In this document: in pieces, positions 59,690-64,000 of the stretch
Position numbering within the stretch: the stretch's first letter is position 1
How the letters are laid out: each line of letters starts with the position of its first letter
Assembly: GCA_009841115.1 (NCBI GenBank)
Contig: VXML01000046.1
Coordinates: 1-64,000 of the forward strand
DNA from: Gemmatimonadota bacterium
Lineage (GTDB): Bacteria > Latescibacterota > UBA2968 > UBA8231
Direction of reading: 5' to 3'
Length of the DNA: 64,000 nucleotides
The notes under the pieces: generated by a model
The model's input: the letters and a program-made list of their open reading frames with translations, nothing else
What the model was told of the DNA's origin: nothing
Databases searched by the model: none
Made by a program: the position numbers and the translations under genes

Positions 59690-60784
59690 ATGTCCCAAAC
59701 TGAATACGCCGTCCAAGTCGCGTCCTCGGCTGACGTTTCGCTGATCGACTGCGACGTCCACAACTACCCGAATTCCATCGACGACCTCATGCCTTATTTG
59801 TCGGCGCGCTGGCAGGCGTACGTGCGGCAATCCGGGTTTAGCGGTCCACCTGGGCCAACCTATCCCAAGGGATTTGCGCAAGCTGCGAGGCGCGATGCTT
59901 GGCCGCCTTCGGGCTTAAGGCCGGGCGGCGATCCCGATTTTGCCCGCACCCAGTTGCTCGACGCTTGGGGCATTGATATAGCCGTGCTCAATCCGCTCTA
60001 TGGCATGACGTCCCTGCACAACCTCGACTTTGCCAACGCGCTGATGCGCGCGGTCAACGAGTGGACCGCGCACGCTTGGCTCGACCACGATCCGCGCTGG
60101 CGCGGATCAATTGTGGTCAATGCCAACGACCCAGCGGAGGCAGCCGCAGAAATCAAGCGGGCCGCGGCTGATCCGCGCTTTGTGCAGGCACTGCTTTTGG
60201 TGCGGTCGAGTGCGCCGTATGGCAAGCGGCAGTTCCGGCCGATTTTTGCTGCGGCCTGCGAGGTCGGCCTGCCAGTGGGAATCCACTTTGGCGGCAGTGG
60301 CCAGCCCATCACGGCCTGCGGCTGGCCTTCCTATTACATCGAAGATCACACGGCTATGTCGCAAGCCTTTGAGGCGCAGGTTATCAGCCTTGTTTGCGAG
60401 GGGGTGTTCTGCGAGTTCCCGGAGCTGCGCGTCGCGCTGGTTGAGGGGGGATTTGCGTGGTTGCCCGGGCTTATGTGGCGGCTGGATAAAAACTATCGGG
60501 GCTTGCGCAGCGAGGTTCCGTGGCTGAAGAAGCGGCCCAGCGAATACATCCGCGAGCACTGCCGCGCCACGACCCAACCTATGGAAGAGCCAGACGACCC
60601 CCAGCACTTGTTGCAGATCATCGACATGATCGGTTGCGAGGATTTCCTGATGTTCGCTACGGATTATCCGCATTGGGACTTTGACTCGCCAGCCCGCGCC
60701 CTGCCGCCAGCGATTGACGGCGCGATGCGCCGGGGGATCATGGTCGATAATGCCGAGGCATTTTATGGCTTTGCGGCGCGTTGA
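59690..60784 (+). CDS. Amidohydrolase-2 family metal-dependent hydrolase
   Basis: A 364-residue TIM-barrel hydrolase or decarboxylase. The start at 59690 ([15 protein letters not shown]) lies before the first metal motif [12 protein letters not shown] (D-x-H). Later metal-site residues are in [19 protein letters not shown] and [15 protein letters not shown] (Asp). The pattern is that of the ACMSD/vanillate-type branch, which decarboxylates or hydrolyses aromatic and related acids. The Rieske gene begins inside its last codons (20-bp overlap), a strong sign of a joint job. Confidence 0.85.
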   Translation: MSQTEYAVQVASSADVSLIDCDVHNYPNSIDDLMPYLSARWQAYVRQSGFSGPPGPTYPKGFAQAARRDAWPPSGLRPGGDPDFARTQLLDAWGIDIAVLNPLYGMTSLHNLDFANALMRAVNEWTAHAWLDHDPRWRGSIVVNANDPAEAAAEIKRAAADPRFVQALLLVRSSAPYGKRQFRPIFAAACEVGLPVGIHFGGSGQPITACGWPSYYIEDHTAMSQAFEAQVISLVCEGVFCEFPELRVALVEGGFAWLPGLMWRLDKNYRGLRSEVPWLKKRPSEYIREHCRATTQPMEEPDDPQHLLQIIDMIGCEDFLMFATDYPHWDFDSPARALPPAIDGAMRRGIMVDNAEAFYGFAAR

Positions 60785-61130
60785 CGTAGGGCCGGTTGAT
60801 ACCTTTGCCGATGGCGAAATCCGCCGGGTCGAGGTCGAGGGGCGGGGCTTGGCCATCGTGCGGCAGGGGGATGCTTGGTATGCACTCCGCGATGTTTGTC
60901 CGCATCAAGGGGCGCGTCTGTCGGACGGCCGGGTTGGGGGCACGGCGCTGGCGCGGCAACCAGGGGACGAGATCGTCTTGGGCCGCGTCGGCGAGATCTT
61001 GAGCTGCCCGTGGCACGGTTGGGAATACGACGTGCGCACGGGCCGGTCGCTGTGCGAACCCGAGAAAGTGCGGGTGCGGACTTATCCGGTGCGCGTGGAG
61101 GATGGGCGGGTAGTCGTGGAGATGGATTAG
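60765..61130 (+). CDS. Rieske [2Fe-2S] ferredoxin-like protein
   Basis: A 121-residue single-domain Rieske protein. Cluster ligands are C45-x-H47 ([10 protein letters not shown]) and C81-x2-H84 ([11 protein letters not shown]). The start at 60765 ([12 protein letters not shown]) has GAGG 7-10 bp upstream and overlaps the amidohydrolase by 20 bp. Such ferredoxins feed electrons to ring-hydroxylating oxygenases or act with monooxygenases. No oxygenase large subunit lies nearby, apart from non-Rieske PhyH genes on the other strand. Confidence 0.9.
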   Translation: MALRRVDVGPVDTFADGEIRRVEVEGRGLAIVRQGDAWYALRDVCPHQGARLSDGRVGGTALARQPGDEIVLGRVGEILSCPWHGWEYDVRTGRSLCEPEKVRVRTYPVRVEDGRVVVEMD

Positions 61131-61136
61131 AGCAAT

Positions 61137-61163
61137 AAAAAGGGCGTCCACGAGGGACGCCCC
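61137..61163 (-). terminator. Terminator resembling a dispersed GC-rich palindrome
   Basis: An 8-bp stem (GGGCGTCC at 61142-61149 with GGACGCCC at 61155-61162) around a 5-nt loop. On the minus strand the stem is followed by five Ts and ATT, so it can end the leftward Gfo/Idh transcript. The loop and flanks (CACGAGG, CCCCTAC) have the form of an interspersed palindrome seen in many environmental genomes. Confidence 0.65.
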
Positions 61164-61187
61164 TACGGATCCAACCGGCGTTGGTGA

Positions 61188-62174
61188 TTATCTCGGCACT
61201 GGGATAGGCACCGGCACGTTGCCCTGCTTTTGCGATTCTAAAAATCCGATAATCAGCTCTACTACGGTGTGTCCGGCCCGGCCTGGAGAAATCGATTCGA
61301 CGCCTTGGTCCATGGCTGCGATCAACTCATGGATGCCGGCGGGAATGCCCTCGACTGGCCAAGTCGGCGGCGCGAGGGGTTCTGGCTCTTCGCCGCGATA
61401 CAGGGTGCCGCCGTCGCTGACCATAACTAGTCGTCCGGTGGTGCCGACCACTTCGAGTTGCTGCTTGGGATTTGGCGTGGTTTTCGAGCCACCGATGTAG
61501 AAGCCCCGCACTCCCCCAGAAAAGTGGATGTACCCGTTGGCCCCTGGCTCGGTAGCTGGCACGTGGCCGCCGTCGCCGCGGTACTCGGCGTAGTCCTCGT
61601 ATCCTTCTTCCAGTTCGGCCACCACCCACTGAGGCTGCTCGCCTGCGTAGTAGCAGATAGCGTCGAGCGTGTGGGTGCCGTTGCGGAAGAGCATGGCGCG
61701 CGGGCCGGAGAGCGTGCCAATGACGTATTGCACCGGGCCGATGACGCCTTGATCAACGATCTCTTCTTTGGCGTAGCGCCACAGGGGGATGAAGCGACGA
61801 GTGTGATCGACCGACAGGGTGGTGTTGTTGGCGTCGCAAGCGGCGATCATGCGGTCGGCATCTGCGAGGCTGGTGGCCAGCGGCTTTTCGCAGAAGATGC
61901 CTTTGGCCCCGGCGTTGGCCGCATCGACGACTAAGTCGGCGTGTCGGTGATCCGAGGTGGCGACGGTGACGATGTCCAGCGATTCGCGGGCGAGCATCTC
62001 GCGGTGATCGCGGTACAGGGTGAGGTTTTCGTCCGGCCAGCGTTGCTCGAACTCGCGGAGGGTTTCTTCGTCGAGGTCGCAAGCCGCCCCGAGACTGGCG
62101 CGATCCGAACTGACAATCCCGGTAGCGTGGGCCACGCCAATGCCGCGGCAGCCAATGACTCCAGCTTTATACAT
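61188..62174 (-). CDS. Gfo/Idh/MocA-family oxidoreductase
   Basis: A 328-residue enzyme (MYKAGVIGCRGIGVAHATGI) with a GxxGxG-type loop at residues 8-13, the EKP motif in GIFCEKPLATSLADADRM and the following HTRRFIPLW segment. The active-site region NGTHTLDAICYYAG shows the family His and Asp. Likely NAD(P)-dependent oxidation of a sugar or cyclitol. It is last in a leftward operon after a solute-binding lipoprotein and a sulfatase, which suggests that the transported compound is sulfated or is released from a sulfate ester. Confidence 0.85.
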   Translation of the reverse strand: MYKAGVIGCRGIGVAHATGIVSSDRASLGAACDLDEETLREFEQRWPDENLTLYRDHREMLARESLDIVTVATSDHRHADLVVDAANAGAKGIFCEKPLATSLADADRMIAACDANNTTLSVDHTRRFIPLWRYAKEEIVDQGVIGPVQYVIGTLSGPRAMLFRNGTHTLDAICYYAGEQPQWVVAELEEGYEDYAEYRGDGGHVPATEPGANGYIHFSGGVRGFYIGGSKTTPNPKQQLEVVGTTGRLVMVSDGGTLYRGEEPEPLAPPTWPVEGIPAGIHELIAAMDQGVESISPGRAGHTVVELIIGFLESQKQGNVPVPIPVPR

Positions 62175-62189
62175 GTCGTGCTCCTTTGT

Positions 62190-63224
62190 TTAGGGTTTCC
62201 ACTGTTGGGCGCGCTCTATAAAAACCGCTGGATTGGCGCGCCACTCTCCGTAGCCAATGCGCTGGCCATCGGTCAGGTAGTTGATCTTGTCGTCGATGCA
62301 GGCCGCTAGGTCGGCGTCCGCCACGGCGAGCGTGAACCCCCCTAACTCAGTGGCCGCGTCGAGGGCCGCGACGACAAACTCGCCGTCGGAAGCGACGCTG
62401 GCATCGCGGTTGCCGATTTCGCCGCGGGCGATGGCGTCGATGGTGCCGGTTCGGAGGGCGTTGAGCAGGTCTAACTCGCTGGCTTCTTGCCCTTCTTGCC
62501 CGTTGAGGTAAATCACTTGCGGCATGTCGGCTGTGGGCGGCACCAGCCGCGTCCGGCCAGCGAGATGGTCCGATGCGCTGGCCGCAGTGATGGTGTGCGC
62601 GGCCGTGCCGTCGGCGACGACCTCACCCTCGGGCGTTTCAATGCGCGTACCAGTGGCGAGGACGCCGTTGGCATCGACGAAGCCGGTCAGTTCCAGCAGG
62701 CGAAACTCGCCCGTGGTACCACGCAGCGCACCCACCCGATCTTCGCTCGTCAGGTCGCTGTGGCTGGCAAAGCGCTCGGCATCGGCAGCCCTAACCAGCA
62801 GCGATTGACGGAAGGCGATGTGCCCGGAGGTAAAGGTCACGACGCGCTCGCCGGCCGCATTGCGGGTGCGGGAGTCGAGGATAGTGATGCCGCCGCCGAT
62901 CAGGTCGTAGTCCGGCCTGGCCGCTTGCAGCCATATATCGGACCAGTCGGCTATGCCGCTACGTGCAAAGGACAACCCCGCGCCGTCCATAGCCTCTAAG
63001 GCGGTCAGCAAATCCGCTTCGTACCCGAGATGTTCGTCAAACCCGGCCGTGCCCGGAGTTGGGTCGGCGCTGTAACTGACTGGAGCGAAAAAGGCGTAGA
63101 ACCCGACTTGGAGTACCTGCCTGTCGCCGCAAACTGACGGAGGCGAGTCGCTGGGCGAGGACGAGCAGGCCGCTAAGAAGAGGACTGAGGCCGCGAAGGA
63201 TGAGTAGAGGAAGGCTGGGGACAT
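62190..63224 (-). CDS. Solute-binding lipoprotein, periplasmic binding protein type 2 (family 3-like)
   Basis: A 344-residue lipoprotein from the ATG at 63224, with a lipobox LFLAAC (Cys about 20). The body follows the amino-acid-binding family 3 fold: LQVGFYAFFAPVSYSADP, then FDEHLGYEADLLTALEAM, DLIGGGITILDSRTRN, VGALRGTTGEFRLL and DAIARGEIGNRD. About 60 additional residues in the middle (ATGTRIETPEGEVVADG) make it larger than usual. No ABC permease or ATPase lies beside it. It starts 2 bp after the sulfatase stop. Ligand unknown; a role as a sensor or lone binding protein is possible. Confidence 0.7.
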   Translation of the reverse strand: MSPAFLYSSFAASVLFLAACSSSPSDSPPSVCGDRQVLQVGFYAFFAPVSYSADPTPGTAGFDEHLGYEADLLTALEAMDGAGLSFARSGIADWSDIWLQAARPDYDLIGGGITILDSRTRNAAGERVVTFTSGHIAFRQSLLVRAADAERFASHSDLTSEDRVGALRGTTGEFRLLELTGFVDANGVLATGTRIETPEGEVVADGTAAHTITAASASDHLAGRTRLVPPTADMPQVIYLNGQEGQEASELDLLNALRTGTIDAIARGEIGNRDASVASDGEFVVAALDAATELGGFTLAVADADLAACIDDKINYLTDGQRIGYGEWRANPAVFIERAQQWKP

Positions 63225-63226
63225 GT

Positions 63227-64000
63227 TCAATTAGTATAAGGCACGGTACCTCGTGCATCTACTTGGTACCTCCAGCGTTCGAGATAGGCTGGGCCGGGGA
63301 GGAAGGGGTCGTCGGCTGCGGCGAGGCGGCGCGTGAGGGCCGCGTCTAATTCGTCGAGCAAGTCCTGCTGGCCGGGCTGTCCAACGAGGTTGGCCTGTTG
63401 GAAGGGATCGGCCTCGTTGTCGTAGAGCAGCCACGGCCCCTCTAGGGCGCGGACGTACGTGTGGCGGCGGGTGCGTAGGCCCCGGTAGGACCGCCCGCCG
63501 ACGCCGGTCCACCACTGTCCAAAGGGATGGGGACACTGCAAGAGTGCGGTGCCGTCCGAGGGATCTGGGCCGCCTTGTAGGTACTCGGAAAAGTCGATTC
63601 CCTCCACGGTGGCAGGAATCGGTAGGCCGCACAGGCCCAACATGGTCGGCATGATGTCCGGCAGGTCGATCAGCGCGTCGAGCTCGGCGGTGTCCATCCC
63701 CGGATAGCGCAGCAGGAATGGCACGCGGATGGATTCTTCGTAGGGCTTTTGCTTTTTGTCCATGCCCTGCGAGCCGAGCATGTCGCCGTGATCTGAGAAG
63801 AACAGAAAGATCGTCTCTTGCTCTAATCCTTCCTCCTGCAAGGTCTGGAGCAACATGCCGACGCAGTCGTCCAAGGCCGTGCAATGGGCGTAGTACCCGG
63901 CGAGCCACTGCCGCGCGTTTTCGGCCCAGTCGGCGGGTACGTTGGGCCGCAGGGTGATAGCGGCTGGATCGTATAGAGCTTGGTACTCTTCCGGGGCCGT
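63227..64000 (-). CDS. Sulfatase (S1 family), C-terminal part; N-terminus beyond the window
   Basis: The frame is open from the right edge to the stop at 63227, giving 257 visible codons. It shows the late sulfatase landmarks: AHCTALDDCVGMLLQTL, IFLFFSDHGDMLGSQGMDKKQKPYEES (the Asp-His metal-site strand and Lys) and RVPFLLRYPGMD. The active-site Cys lies outside the window. It is the first visible gene of a leftward operon with a solute-binding lipoprotein and a Gfo/Idh gene. Confidence 0.9.
   Translation of the reverse strand, partial: TAPEEYQALYDPAAITLRPNVPADWAENARQWLAGYYAHCTALDDCVGMLLQTLQEEGLEQETIFLFFSDHGDMLGSQGMDKKQKPYEESIRVPFLLRYPGMDTAELDALIDLPDIMPTMLGLCGLPIPATVEGIDFSEYLQGGPDPSDGTALLQCPHPFGQWWTGVGGRSYRGLRTRRHTYVRALEGPWLLYDNEADPFQQANLVGQPGQQDLLDELDAALTRRLAAADDPFLPGPAYLERWRYQVDARGTVPYTN

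Overview
The window looks like a chromosome segment of an uncultivated, high-GC bacterium of the FCB superphylum or its neighbours; Candidatus Latescibacterota is my best guess and Candidatus Poribacteria the main alternative. This is inferred from gene content: several Cys-type sulfatases, three phytanoyl-CoA-dioxygenase-like genes, enolase-superfamily and Gfo/Idh genes, a DUF6785-type membrane protein, and secreted proteins ending in FlgD/T9SS-like domains with the NPFN...WDGRD...SGVYLYRL signature. No rRNA or other taxonomic marker gene is present.

Region 1 (1-9500) is the right end of a siphovirus-like prophage. Its lysis and tail genes all run leftward: endolysin, holin-like protein, tail completion, tail tube, frameshifted tail chaperones, a short tape-measure-like protein, two minor tail proteins and a very long tail-tip protein cut by the window edge. 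A divergent pair of promoters separates these genes from a HigBA-like toxin-antitoxin cargo module. The boundary is a 3' half of tRNA-Val(UAC) at 9447-9496, as expected where an integrase has used a tRNA gene as attachment site.

Region 2 (9500-34300) carries two sulfatases, an OPT/DUF6785-like membrane protein, two secreted CBM9-like proteins (about 14.7 kb apart), two large secreted discoidin-like proteins, MFS and SSS transporters, PhyH oxygenases, an M14-like metallopeptidase, a VapBC module that shares a 40-bp promoter/operator with a neighbouring Cache-domain gene, and an unusual creatininase-2OG/Fe(II)-oxygenase fusion.

Region 3 (34300-64000) is a catabolic patchwork: three more sulfatases (the last cut by the right edge), three enolase-superfamily dehydratase-like enzymes, three Gfo/Idh oxidoreductases, an RraA-like protein, a GH5 glucanase, a sorbosone/glucose-dehydrogenase-like propeller, an SGNH hydrolase, an amidohydrolase-Rieske pair, an aminotransferase and a solute-binding lipoprotein. 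It also holds a MntA-HepT module bracketed by a 22-bp direct repeat, a truncated retropepsin, and a large S55-peptidase lipoprotein of unusual architecture.

Together the metabolic genes suggest capture of sulfated, modified carbohydrates: desulfation by formylglycine sulfatases, glycan binding and cleavage outside the cell, uptake by SSS/MFS/OPT-type carriers, then oxidation and dehydration of sugar acids by Gfo/Idh, D-2-hydroxyacid dehydrogenase and enolase-superfamily enzymes. Substrates are inferred from families, not proven. Apart from the prophage late genes, transcription units are short and change strand often. No intergenic gap exceeds about 300 bp once starts are corrected.
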